The position numbers and the translations under genes are program-made. The notes below the pieces were generated by a model. The model was given only the letters and a program-made list of their open reading frames with translations, searched no databases and was not told the DNA's origin. A stretch of DNA of 64,000 bases from assembly GCA_039619475.1 (NCBI GenBank), contig CM077116.1, positions 16,799,443-16,863,442 on the forward strand, in the 5' to 3' direction. Of the stretch, positions 45,541 through 59,400 are shown piece after piece; position 1 is the first letter of the stretch, and every line of letters starts with the position of its first letter. This stretch comes from Icerya purchasi (lineage: Eukaryota; Arthropoda; Insecta; Hemiptera; Monophlebidae).

Positions 45541-46860
45541 AAGTCTTTGAAAATAGGTTGATGTACTTTGGAAATTCTTTTATTTCTTTTTTTTCACTTG
45601 AAATTCCCGCACATTTTGAGCCACGTTACTTTTTAATGATCTGGCAGTATTATTCCATGACTGGATATATTTAAAAATCCTCATACATATAAAATAGTGC
45701 AAAAATAAGTAATTTAGTTGCGGTAAAGCAATTAAAATTAAAAATACAGATAATTTCGCTGCTACTGAAATCATATTTAATAAAACTAAATACAAGCATT
45801 TTCCGGTATTAACTCGTTTTAATGGGAAAATAACTGGATCATAAATGATTATCGAAAAAAAGCTTTTCTATTAGTTGTCGTTATTTTCACGCAATAACAC
45901 ATTTAACAAAACAACTCCGTTTAAATGAATCATCCCTGGATAGCTCCTATTGAGTCCCTGGTCGCGGTGTCACTTGGGATGCTTCTGCTTCTCTTTTACT
46001 TAGGCCCCTAATCCGAGACTTGGACAATTCGAAGACCCCGGATTTTTTGGACGAGACCCAAAAGGAAAAAACCACTTGACCGACTACCGGAGAGCGTTAG
46101 GCTTTTGTTAATATTAAACACGCAGGGGTGCGAGTGATGAAAGAAAAAAACAACTTCTTTCGCGGAGTATCACTGTAGACAAGGACCCGAGTGTTCCTAT
46201 ATTTTTAAAGAACAAGGTTAAAAAAAAACATGGCAAAACAACAACCAGTGTTAATACATAACATTTTATTGACTTCGCAACAAGACAAAATATAAATAAA
46301 TCGCTGACTAAATGCGGTGAATAGACGCACACTGCAATAATCGCGGTATTTAACGGCGACTATAGCAAAAAAAGAAAAATACCGCTTCCGAACGATTTAC
46401 GGATAAAAATCCCGAACATCGACGTGCTTTTCAAATAATATTTCGACGTAACAACAAAATAAATCGTGCGACGGCAAAACGGAAAAGATGAACGACTAGC
46501 GGCGACAACGGTCTTACCGTTCCCCTGACTAGACTTAAAAGCATAACAATGTGTGTCTTAATTGGCGATTAAAAGAACAACAATTGTATTGTCGATTATT
46601 CCCTGATAACGGGCAATTGCAAAATGCCTTTGCCGCTCGGCGTGTTACCCCATGCAACACACGATGTTCGTTGTGTGAGCGGTACCTGCACCAGCCCAGC
46701 TAATATATAATTTTGTTAGCGGAACAAGACGCAACTTTTCCGAATTAATATACACATACGGACACAGCCACATCCATCATCTCCGAATATCAGTAATTTA
46801 TCGGATTCTATCAAATGGCTCCATCGCGAACAATCACACAGGCACAAGTAATGCAATGAA
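45541..46860. other. GC-richer unassigned stretch, possibly upstream part of the gypsy relic
   Basis: From about 45950 the sequence is distinctly less AT-rich (for example gtcgcggtgtcacttggg, cgaccggag), with only one chance-like ORF. Its position upstream of the minus-strand gypsy relic would suit a 5' LTR and leader, but no matching LTR was seen, so this is not called. Confidence 0.3.
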
Positions 46861-48197
46861 TTTTCCGATCTTGATAAAATCTGATATCGATATTCAACGT
46901 GTATATTAATTCCTTCTACAAATTAGTCAAGAGATAGTGCCACAAATATCATTCGACGCAACACAAATAAATAATTCAGAATTTTGAAGCTCAGTTGCGC
47001 CAGTTCGTATCAGTAATAATTCTGTGTCTGCAATACGTTATTTATTTAAAAAGATTCATACACAATTAGTTCACATCAAATATATTAAATTTAATTTGCA
47101 GTCCATCCGTTCATAAAGCAAACAGAAAGAGTACGACATTTTCTAATTTATTGTATTTCTAAAAATGTATATTTTTATCATTAAAAAAATGTAAAAATAT
47201 ATTTATGTATATATATATGAAAAAAATCAAAAAAAAACAAAACACGTAATATAAGAGGATGTCTTCCTTTTATATAGTCAAGCAATGCTGCAAACACCTG
47301 ATGCTAGATTCCCTAGCGCGAGCTTACCATATTCTAGAATAGCAGGCACTATGGACGATTTTAAATGTGCTGAATGTCGAAATGTTTTGTGAAAGTTTTG
47401 AGTTTGTAACTGAACGTAGAATGTATTTACAGAATTTAGAAGTTACATAAATTAAATTTTAACGTGCACTTATAATTAAATTTTTAGCCGCTTATGTGCA
47501 CAGTTTCGTGAGTAGGGGTGGTATAAATAAATGTACATACAGAATGAACCGTTTTTCATCGGCGTAATAATTATAAATCGGCACGTGTAATTATAAATAT
47601 ATATATTCTTACAATGCAGTTCATTGTAGTTATGATCTTTTTTGTAGTGCTAAGAAATGATCACAACAATTTCACTACTCGTTAACGGTTTGTTCATCAA
47701 AACTTCTTTCGAAAAATGTCCTAATTAGTCATGGCAATAATATCAAAATTCATATAATAGTTTTTGAGGTAGCTTAGACAAATTGAAGTAGCGAGGTTGG
47801 ACGAATAGAAAGCAAAAAGCATGCTGAGGTTATTTTTATAACACGCATAAATGACCACTTCAAGTCCTTTTAATAAAATTGATTTACATATTTCAATTTT
47901 TTAATAAAACTTTCAATTCATATCGACTATGTGTATAAACGTTAACCGCGCGAACATAGATTATTACCATATTATGCCTTAGCTGATAGAAAACAAATTT
48001 AAATTCGCGGATAGTATGTTGCAACTATTATTGAAATTTAAATTGAAATATATACATAAATTATTTATTTTACTCGCTTCTAAAAAAATCGGAAATTTTT
48101 TCTCAACTTTTAAAATTTCTAAAATGTTTGAAACAATGGACAAACTAATTTTCTCTTAAACGTTTACGGTATTTGTACAAAAGAGTATTTATTATGA
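46861..48197. other. AT-rich intergenic DNA
   Basis: Nothing recognised. Confidence 0.5.
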
Positions 48198-48932
48198 TAT
48201 ATATATAAAAAGCGATGTCTGTCTGGATGTATGTTTTTCCGTATGTTCGTGCTAATCTCAAAAATACGTTTATTAATTATTATGCTGATAATTAATGTGC
48301 AATAAACTATTAAAAACGATTTAGAATATTTCAATGTGATAATTGTTCTTAATTTATTCCTTCTTTTGTTTATTTATTAATGACTTTCACGAAAATTGAT
48401 TGATTAATTGAGCTTCAAAATAAGAAGAAAAAAGGCAAAACGGGCACTGAAAACAAGTGAGCAACGCGAGCATAAACTAGAAGTGAATGTTTACGGAATA
48501 TCCCGTTTCGATCATCTGAAATAATTGAGTAGCTTGAGAATGACTGGAAACCGATCGTAAGATTTATTTATTTATGCACTACAACTATACATTAAAAGGC
48601 ACCGCAGTAATACTAATATTCAATTATTATTATTAGCAATTTAATTATTATTATTGCAACAAATATAATTTTCAAAATTTTTGATATGAAAACATATCAC
48701 ACGGCGTTTTTCGCTTGGGATGTGAAAATTTTCGATCGCTACCGTTACCTTTTGTAAAAGGTACTTAAAGTTTGTTTTCGTTATTATATTAGTAATATTC
48801 CACAAAAAAAGGGAAAAAATACAGGAAATAAAGCTTTTGGGAAAATACAGAAATTACCTGTATGAAAAAAAATAAATAAATAAAAGATTTAAACAGATAT
48901 TAATTCATGGGTGAAGCCACAGGCAAAGCTAG
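48198..48932 (+). mobile_element. Possible non-autonomous Helentron/Helitron-like repeat
   Basis: Starts with a TA-repeat followed by AAAAAGCGATGTCTGTCTGG and ATGTATG-type repeats. It ends with GGGTGAAGCCACAGGCAAAG followed by CTAGC. This pairing of a microsatellite-linked ATGTATGTTT start and a GAAGCC-rich end is common to insect Helentron-derived repeats. No Rep/helicase coding sequence. Assigned from end patterns only. Confidence 0.4.
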
Positions 48933-50176
48933 CGGGTAGGTGAATGGACCACCGTTTGTAGGACAAATGAATGAAATAATAAAAGTGGTAAATAAGGGAT
49001 AAGAAACAAATAATTACAATGATAAAGCTTTGGGACCTCCAGAAATGGCATTCGATTGACAAGACTGGAAACCGTATTTTTAATATTTGCTACCGGAAAT
49101 GTTATTTATACTTAAATTTGAAACCCTTATTCAACTACTGTACTTTGTTGTACGTGAAACGTGAAGACTATTTCTTTTTTGGACGGTGATAGACATGTTT
49201 CCTAAAGAGAGAAAGAAAGAATCTTTACATAAATATAATTCTAGATAAAATAATTTTTTTTTTATTAATTTCCAAGTACAGATTTAAACGGGGACTAATA
49301 CACGAGTAATTGAGTAACCGATAATATTATTATAAAACAGAAATATTTTAAATTTAACAGTAATATTGAATTAAGTCGTTCGAGTTTATCGCCCCCTTCA
49401 TTTTAAAACTTTGAGTGTTCATATTTTTCTCCTATATTCTAATGAAAATTTTTCGGACAATTTTTATCTGGCAGTATTAAACAAATAAAGTACATCTCTA
49501 CTAAGGAGATTTCATTTTCTAACGTTTATTTTAATGAACATTGAGTATCAGCACTAAATATTGTTTTTTTAAATTTTGAAAAAACCTATCCTAAAAATAG
49601 TATGAAAGCATTTGTTTTTCAAGTTCGGAATATTTGTTAAAAATTCTGCATAATAAATCTAGTTGCTAGGCTCATATGTATGTTTTCAAGGGTCACAAAC
49701 GACACTTGGATTTTTCGAGTATTTGCAGTTTTAGATAAAAAAAAAAAAATATATATATTTTATTAAAATATTTGAGAAATTTTTAAATTATGGGTTGCAA
49801 TGTTTGTTTCATAAAAAAAAAAACAAAACCTTCAGTAATACTACGATAAAAGATTTGCGTTATATTGTAGTGAAGAAAATGGTTAAAGATTTAAACAAAT
49901 ATTAACATACGAGAGAAGCAGCGGAAATATTATGAAGTTTTCGAAAATAAAGACAATTCGCATAATCAAATTTTTGTGTTTTCATATGATGAATACTGTA
50001 ATGTGTTCGAAACGTCAATTGTGACGTGGTTTTCAACGAAAATAATGGACGATTGGTACAAAAAAACCATGAAAGTTTAAAATGTTTTTTAGTAAAGACA
50101 ATTGAAATTTTGTCTTAGTTAACACTTTACAATTTTAAAACACGAAAGATAAAACGTACAAAATAGATAATTGTCT
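48933..50176. other. AT-rich intergenic DNA, 3' flank of AP-3 mu
   Basis: Nothing recognised beyond the expected transcript end of the minus-strand AP-3 mu gene. Confidence 0.5.
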
Positions 50177-50182
50177 TTTATT
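50177..50182 (-). terminator. Candidate AATAAA poly(A) signal for AP-3 mu
   Basis: The first AATAAA I see on the minus strand downstream of the stop at 50326, about 145 bases after it. In AT-rich DNA the hexamer is common, so support is modest. Confidence 0.4.
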
Positions 50183-50325
50183 AACTTTTAATTAAATGGT
50201 AATATGTTCGATTGACGATTATAATACGGAATAACAAAACCTTATAAATAATCAGACAACGGAAAAAAATAAGACATTTGAAAGTAAAAAAAAATATAAA
50301 TAAAAAAGAAGGGCTAATTTTTATA

Positions 50326-50460
50326 TCAAGTACGAACTTGGAACTTTCCAGCTTTAGTTATGTATTTAACCCCTTTGAACGGTTTATATTTTTCTCCGTA
50401 CATATCCAATCGATTCACCTTCAATCCCGAAACAGCCAACTGATTTATATTAAATTTTAC
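50326..50460 (-). CDS. cm: AP-3 mu terminal coding exon
   Basis: 135 nt, phase 0: VKFNINQLAVSGLKVNRLDM, then YGEKYKPFKGVKYITKAGKF, QVRT and TGA. Acceptor GCGTAG at 50461-50466. The closing motif is the most conserved part of AP-3 mu. Confidence 0.97.
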   Translation of the reverse strand, partial: VKFNINQLAVSGLKVNRLDMYGEKYKPFKGVKYITKAGKFQVRT

Positions 50461-53400
50461 CTACGCAACAAATTTTTATAGTTAAAGATGATATCAATTC
50501 AAGTACAGCATTTTATTTAATACTAGATGTACTATATATGTAATATCTGGTCTAATTTCATCGCCCTGGTATAAAAATTATTTATTATTCATAGCATTAG
50601 CAATTATTAAAATGAACAGTTTAAATAAAACGTGGTAAGATGCGCCTCCGATGATTGCGATTTAAAAAGAAGTAACTGCTTTTTCGATATGAAAAATTTC
50701 CATAATATCTGTTCCAAACTCTATGCTAACTAACAAATTTCATTTCAGTTCATCATATATGCATCTTTATAGTTTTTGGTTTCTTAAAGTTGCAGGGAAT
50801 TCCCTTTTGTATATTTTTGAAGTGAGCAGTTACAAAAAAAAATCATATTAATAATATTACGGGTTTAGAGTCGTAAAAAACTTTGGGGAATAAATCATGC
50901 AAAGATAATCCCGCTTTTTTAATAATCATGAAGTGACGGGAAGCCCTGGAAGCAATGCGGCAAACTTTAAGTTTAAAAAATTAATTTAAAAGTATAAAAA
51001 TATTCATTACATTTTTTAAAAATAATTGCTCCTTTTTAATGAAAATCAACTCTCTCTCAAAAAAAAAAAATCTTTTATGTAATGCATATGTTTGTATTTT
51101 ACTATGGGATATGATAGTGTTAACAGATTTTTATAGATTAATGCGGCAATATCATTATCTATATAAACGGTAATAAATTACAATTTAAACGATTTTGCTG
51201 TATCATAATAGGTTAGTAATTTTCGAATCTTCGTAATTGTTTAAAAATAAAATAAGTTCGTTGAACAATGTAATATTTGTTTTTTTTTGTAAATTACAGC
51301 GTTGTTATTGGGCGGCTATGTTGGCCCTCAAACTTTATAGCCACGAACAATGTTTCATAATCTATTTCGGCATGTTTAAGGATTGAATTATTGCCTATTA
51401 TTACAGTAATAAACACATGCAAACACAAAATTAATGTGTGCCCAAAAAAATACGCGGGTTTCAAATTAGTATGAAGTTAATTTTCGGAAAATAGCAACAC
51501 TTTCAATGTGTTCAATTGTCTTCTTTTAAAAACCTCAAAGAAAAGTATAAACCGCTTCTTACATAGTTTAGCACCTATTCTAAGCGCAAGTAATACCTGT
51601 CCTAACTTTGTATAAAAGGTAAATCAACAGAAATTTATATATGCATACATAAACGTACGAACTTTATGAAATGCGCAAACTGTAGTACAATTCGTTAAAT
51701 ACGTGTAAAATTTATACAATATACAGAAATTTTTATACACGTTTTACAAGTCGTATAATTACAGATATCGTCTAAAGAACTTATTTTTGTTTTTAATTAA
51801 TTACAGAATGTATAATTTGTTGTTCTAACGATATTAGAAACATTTTTTGCGCCGTTTATTCTTACGTAAAACTTTAGTAGACATTAGATGAAAATTTGAT
51901 TCTAAATATAATTTATAAAAGCGTAAGTTGTAATGTAAAAACTTCCATTCTCGATTTTTCGTCACTAAGTTGGAAATTCCTGTAAAGTTTATAGATTATT
52001 ATGGACTTACTGAAAATTAAAGTAACGTAAAAGTAAATTTCGTATCGTATAGCAGGTAATAAAAAACGTAGCTACAAAAAATATCCACTAATATCGCTAA
52101 TTGTGGAAAAGTGAAATTATTCTATGCCTAAGTACAATTCCGTCTCTCCATTTTTTTTTTTTTTTTACTATATAATATACAATTTAGATTAAATTTTAAG
52201 GTTTCGTTCTGTATTTAACGAATATTATAAGTTTCTCTTGCGACTATTCTTATAGAGTTGTTATAAATAGGAATAATTTGGTGTTAATGTTGTACTAATT
52301 ATATAATAGGAAAAGAAAACTTTACGTTAAAATCATTTTATTATCTTTGTGAATATCTATATATTTGATTTATTTAATATTTTGAATATGTCTTCGATTA
52401 TTAAACTTTCTCATTACTTTACTTTTTCCAAATTCCTGGAAATAATATTTACTTTCCACAACTAAAGTATAACAGACTGAGAGATATCAGAATACTAAAA
52501 AGCTGATATAACCATTCAGAGATATTCAGGGCACGATGGTGATTATTGCATAAATTTTTTTGTGAAATTTTCTGCTTCGGCTAACAAGCAATAGTAATTT
52601 TTTTTATTTCTTCTCCGTGGATAATAAAAAATTATCGAGATTTAAGAACACATTATCTCTTAACCATTACAGAAATATATCGAAATCACATAGTAGTAAT
52701 ACTTACATTGATCGTTAAATTTGAATCATTTACAACAGCCGAGGATTGAACATTTATCTAAATTGTAAAAAAAATAAAAAAGTTTTAATGCTGTAGTTTA
52801 AAATTTTATCTGAAGTATTTTATTTCAATTCAAAAAAAAAAAATAAATAAATAAATTCAAAATAAAAATTTGTTAATATTGTGCTACCCTAGAAATTCGT
52901 TACGATAGTCGAGTTGCAAGAACGATCGAATTATCAAATTGGAGTTCGGAGTTCGAGAATTAGCGTTGATAAACAAAAATTAGTAGAAATAAGGAATTGT
53001 TAATATCGCGTGGAACGCAATGATAAACCACCACGTATATACGCACGCAGGTTGTTTCATAGACATTACTTAAAAGTCTGACATCTCTATACCTGCACAA
53101 CAAAAATGTACAAATAGGTAGTTACTGCCCTCAAAGTCGAGCTGATTAACCGTTGAGAAAGAGATTTTAAAAACAGGCCCCCATGAAATTTTTGGTCTAT
53201 ACGTAAAATACTTTCTACTTTAAAAATGTCTTTTCACTTATTGATAAAATTACAGAATCACGCTAAATAAATTTTTCGCTATGTATTTAAGTGCTAATCA
53301 TGAAAATGGAAACCAGTATAAAAGTTCCTTTAAAAAGTTCACTTAATATCTAAATCGAAAATTTTAATGAATAAATAGCAAAAACGGGAATGACGTGAAA

Positions 53401-56400
53401 TTTAATAGCGGTGATAAGCATCGATTTAAATGTAAAAAATAAGTAAATGTTTCTTAGTAATAATAATAATAATAAACGATTTGTCAGCATAAAATTATTT
53501 TAGCTTTTTAGTTTAAAAAATTGGCATTAATTTTTTTTTTTTTTTTTTTTCTAAATTGTTATTGTATTACAAACTGGCCATCTAGGCCATTTAGCAATAT
53601 TCTTAACAGGGAAATATTTAGCATGAAGGGAGAAGTACCCAATAGTACCTACCCGATAAACTTTAGCTTAAACAAGGTCATGAGGTTTCTTACGCTTCAG
53701 CCGCCTCCTATCATTAGCAGTATGTAGCAGTCCAGCAGCAAGTTTATTCGGATGACTTTCAAGTCTTTCTGCGTGTCTTCGGGTATGAGTTTTAATAACA
53801 TCTGCCACATACTCTATCCCTAAATCTTGATGCAAAGTTTGATTTGATACATACCATGGCGCCTTGGTTACGAGCCTAAGGATTTTATTCTGCGCGGTCT
53901 GTATTATCTTCAGATTTGTAGGTTTAGCACAACCCCAAACCTGTACTCCGTAGGTCCAAATAGGCTTCAAGATACTTGGGTATATCAAACGTTTATTATC
54001 AATACTTAAAACGCTATTTCTTCCTAGAAGCCAGTACATTTTTTTAACACGAATATCTATTTCTCTTTTCTTTGTCTGAATGTGCTGCTTCCATGTTAAA
54101 CGACTATCTAGGTGTAATCCCAAGTACTTAACTGTTGTTCTCACGGGCAATTCCAGTCCATTTATCCTAACAGTCGGGGTTATGACTTTTCTATTCGTGA
54201 AATGAACGTTTATCGATTTACTTTCGTTGACCTGAACTTTCCACTTTTTAAACCAGCTTTCTGCTTCGATAAGAGCCTTCTGAAGATTGTCGCTTGCTAT
54301 CTTTGGATCTGAATGTGACGCAAGTAATGCTGTGTCGTCAGCAAATGTAGCTACCTGTACATTTTCTGGTACAGGAAAGTCTGCTGTATATATTAAATAC
54401 AGCGTTGGTCCCAGAACTGATCCCTGGGGCACTCCTGCTTGAACTGGATATAGTTCTGGAAACGTGTGTCATAGCGCACCTGGTAATATCGGTTATGCAG
54501 ATATGAACTCAACAAGAGATATAACCTAGTTGGTAACAGAATTTTTAATTTATATAATAGACCATTATGCCAAACTTTATCAAAAGCCTGTTGAACATCG
54601 AGAAATGCCGCTGTACACACATTTTTTGTTTCCAAACTTTTTTCTATTACACTTACCACTCTGTGCAGCTGATCCACCGTGGAGTGCTGTTTTAAGAAAC
54701 CGAATGGGGAATTATATTATATAGGTATGGCTGCAATCTATTTAACACCAATTTCTCCATTACCTTCGACATAACAGACAACAAGGAAATGGGACGATAA
54801 GACGTGACAGCATGCGGATTTTTGCCCGGTTTCGCAATCATAATAATTTGCGCAAACTTCCATTGCACCCGAAAATAATGTAGGCGAAGTATTGCGTTAC
54901 ATATAAATGTCAGCAACATTACAGCCTTCCGTGGAAGTCTATTTAGTAGTTCCGCGCTTATTAAATCAAAACCGGGACTCTTTCTCCTTTTCAGCGTTTT
55001 AAGTATGTTTAAAAAATTGGCATTAATGAAACAGAAATATTTACCGTTCCTTTTATGTTCGGCACTTTACTGATATCGATGCGGCCAATATCCCATACTA
55101 AAATCTTTGTTGCCGGATCAAAAGTATATTTTCCCTGCGTAGGATTAAGTATACAGTTTAATACGGTTTTCGGCATAGGAATTTCTAGAACGACATTTTC
55201 CACCTACACAATGACAATAAAATAGTGTAATTATTTCACAGGAAATACAAACGCATTGAATTAATTATTGTCAGTAACAGTGTATTTTATTGCGTAACTG
55301 GTCTTCCGATTGTCTGTCTTGGACCGACAGTAATGTCCAATCGTCCACCTCCAGTATCCTTAAAGCTGATGGTATGGCGAATGTAAATAGGAATTGCGAC
55401 TACACTATGCGTCCCAATCCGGTAAGACATCAGGCGGAAATTCCCATCAGGGGGTATGAATGACAATATTCTTTCACCCTAAATACAAGAAACAATAATG
55501 AAATTAAATTCAATCGTTTTTGGACACTTTTTAAGCGTTCCAATATTTTTTCATTATTTATTGCTAAAAAGTAATTTGCGTAACTAGACATTGCTTTTCT
55601 CATTTATCTCTATATATTACTGCCATTATTTTTACAAATAAGATATCATTGGATTAGAGATCGGTTAATATAGCATAATATGTTTGACGAATATTCTTTC
55701 TTTTTTCTTTTTTTGTGTAGTCGAAATATTCAACATGTCCCTACTAATATTAATTATATGCTAGTTTTTTCTTTTTCTTTCTAAAAAGCTAAAAATAAAA
55801 ATTAAAAAAATCAATTTAGTTAATTAAATTGGACAAGAAAATACACAGAAAAAAAAAACGCAAGTAAAGTAAGTCCCATACCGTTACTAAAGTTAATGAG
55901 TAGTACGTTAAAGGGGAAAAAACTTTTCAAATATTCACATTAAAACAACTGTAAATATTAAGCAGTATTTTCATTGTTCATATACTGATAACTGAATGTG
56001 TATTTCAGCATCAGAATTAAAAATATTTGTCATCCTTTTTATTTATGCCAATTCAGAGCTTGAAACTTTCCGAAGAGATAAGTTTAAGATTTTAAGATCT
56101 CTAGATTCGACAGCATAAATAGGAATAATATATCCTCCACAGCTTTATAAAAAATGTGTAAACCTTATTGAAATAATTTAACTTTCATGCTGTTCTTAGA
56201 TTCTTTATTATTTTTATTTTCAGTGCATTACAGTTTAAATCACTCTTTATACAGAGCTTGGATTTATGCTTGTTGTTAGTGAGCTCTCCCCTCAAAGAAT
56301 AAAAGAGATTGAAAAAAAAAAAAAAAAATGATCACAGCGAATCCGAAAACAATGTAATACTTTAATGGTACTGCGTGTTTTAAAATAAATATACATCCTG

Positions 56401-59400
56401 AATGTTTACACAGCTAATTACTGAAATTAATTTTTCTTATTACAAAGCTTATATTTAAGTAATATAAGAAATAATGCAAGGTGATATGCATATTTTCCTG
56501 CTGTTATGTAATTAAAATTTTGGTAATAAAATCATATTTTTCTTGGTTGCTGCTAAGAAGTAATACACATTTAATCTTATGAAATATATTTTTAACGTGT
56601 AAATAGAATAACGTTTATTTTATGTTATTAAATTTTTAAGAATAGAAATAAACATACTTCCCATCTTTTAAATCGAACACACGGGTGGAAACTAACATCA
56701 TCGAAAAGTCGAGCATTCATAAATGATAACGACAAATCGGGCATACCACTTAATTTAATGCAACAATCAATCTACAAAGGACAAAAATAAAAACAATATT
56801 CGAAATTTTAAACGATGTATTAACAAGTTTACTAACTGAAGTATTTTAACACATAAATATAAAATAGCAAAAATTTTGAGCGAATATGGATCATTCTAAA
56901 AAAGAAATTCCGGGCTTTATGCTGAAACAATAGCTGAGTGCGGTTTGAGATTCTTCATTAGTGTGTATAATACAGAGGCGGCTTGTGAAGTTATTACTGT
57001 ATTGCGCAACAAGCAGTTACTCTTATCTCATATAACATGGTCGTTTTATATATTTTTTAATAATTCTTATGCTCGTACTTTCCGTTGCATTATATTAATT
57101 AATATGACTAAACATTAAAAATTAAACTATTCCAACGTTGCAGTAAAAACAAGTTAAAAGTAAACTCTAGTTAATGTAATTTGTTTCAAGTTATAAACAA
57201 CACTATCTGATTATTGCACGTTTGCTTGCCTAGCGCTGCTGTCAATCGTTCCTAACGTCGTTTTTAATAAATTAGTATTAGTGTGGTATGGTTTTCCAGG
57301 TTTTTTTTTTCAGAATTACAACATTGTTACATATCACCAACGGATGTCGTATTCCATTCAACTAAATATACAACGCTTCGCGACGTTGCCTTGTTATGAG
57401 TCAGCACAGAAATCTGTTGTTTGTCTCTCATCTTTTACAAATTCGAATTAATTGAATAATACAAATTTGAAATTACTTTTATCCGAAGTGATGATCAAAA
57501 TGACGTAAATATTTACATTATTTCGCTTTATGTAAGTTAAAATTTTGCTTTGTGGAATAAAAAAAAAATGATCTATGTACATATACCGCTAAACAGGTAA
57601 TACTCAGTAAATTCGTACGTAGCCTTGTATTTCAGCAAACACCGTTGAACCGGCTTTATCAATGATTGCATCTATTTCTTCCACGATATCAAAATAAGCT
57701 TCGTTATTCGTGTACTTCACTCCAGTTCTCCTCCAAGGAACGTTTGACAGTTGACCAGTTGGCAATGTCGCACTAACGCTAAATTATCAATAAAACAGAA
57801 AAAATATTCGATTATTCTAGAGATTATAACATTTTTTTGTTTTTTAATGTAACGTAGTAATATTATTACATTGCGTATTTAAAATTTTCAATTACTATCG
57901 CGATAAGCAACTCTTTCCAAATATTTCCATGTTTTTAATTTTTAATTTAGTTAGAGAACAACGTTGATAATACGAGTATGCTAGTCGAAATAATTTTTAT
58001 AATGTTCTTAAAATAATCTAATCGATCTCATTAAAGATTAGCCGTTGAATTGTACATTTCCGTATTCAGTCGAATTTTTCGATCATTCTTAAATCACTTT
58101 ACATATTCAGCTTTAAATTTACGATAGAGTAACTTTCATTTTTCAGTTTGGGAAATTACCCGCTTTATATCCTCTTTCATAATAAAGGATTCCGTGCAAA
58201 ATTTCATTTAGCTGAACTGTTTTAAAGGCACTTTCGTAAAGAGCTTAAAGTTACAGTTTATAAGAAAAATTAATAATTTTTATTTAAAAAATATCCTTGC
58301 TAATCTCAATTGTAGACTGTGTTAAATAATTTGAAACCTAACGTAACGCTATGTTCGCAATAAATCTAAAAGAAAAACCTAAAATATTTAGCTTAATTTA
58401 AAATCGAGAAAAAATTTACACGTTTTAACGAATAATAATAATAAAAATTTCTATTATTCAGTAACTTAATAAATATTACCGTCATTTTTGTTTTGTGTAG
58501 CATTTGAATATGATTCATTAAGAGTTTACAAAATATGTGTTACTTTTTATTTACATTTTTAGTTAGATTATCACACGTCTTTAATTAGTGCTGCGTTTTT
58601 CGTTACCTTCAGTTTTTGCTAAACATCATTATTATAATGGCTAACAAACCAGAGGTATCATGGGTTTCTGAGAGTTATTCTGTAACTCAAGTCGCCGGCT
58701 CAGTGGTATATGTACCTAATCTAAAATTGAATATTGCTTATAGCTGAGAATTGATTAGGAAAAGAAAAGGCGATCGAGAGAGAAAGCAATCGATCCACAA
58801 TAGTTTTTCCAGCTCCATTATGCTTAATACGTTATGGACCTTAACTTTACAATCCACGATAATCTATCAAAGGTCCATGGGATACTAATTTTAATTTTTT
58901 GGAAAAAGTATTTTTAATCGTTAAAAAATACGCTCGAGATTTTTCTCTTTTCTCCGTGAATTAAAAATCTTTTTGTACGATACGTATATCGTTTTATCTG
59001 GTTTCCTACTCTGTCACTCTGCCACTCTATTAGGAGGACTTCATCAAAGAATACAAATATTGAATTTTCCAGTATTAATAAATGAATCGAAAAATTTCGC
59101 TACTTCATAATTAAATTATTTTTAACACAAAATTGAAACATGATATATGGAGCCTTCACATGGTAAGGGCGATAAACACGGGAAACTCGTAGAGTCTGAT
59201 AATAACAGTACAGGTTATTCTTCTAATCGAATTGTTTACTTTTTGGTCAGTTTTGACTTTGCAGTACATATGGGTAAAAGTATAACTGGCGTTTTAAGTT
59301 TAGCGGCTCAAAAATCACGAAATGAGATTCTTCCCTTTTAGGGAAAAAATCTCACCGTCAATTATAATAGTTCAACGCACGTTGCTTACGGAAGCACTGT

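Larger units (their letters stand above)
52758..55044 (-). other. AP-3 mu intron carrying a jockey insertion
   Basis: Donor GTAAAT at 55039-55044. Removing the LINE and one target-duplication copy leaves roughly 0.8 kb of ordinary AT-rich intron. Confidence 0.85.

Noticed and set aside
55007..55044. Extension of the AP-3 mu exon through the donor (VNISVSLMP...) to a longer C-terminus
   Set aside because: Alignment with AP-3 mu stops at KGT|GTAAAT and resumes exactly in the 52707-52757 exon; the read-through is intron and target duplication.
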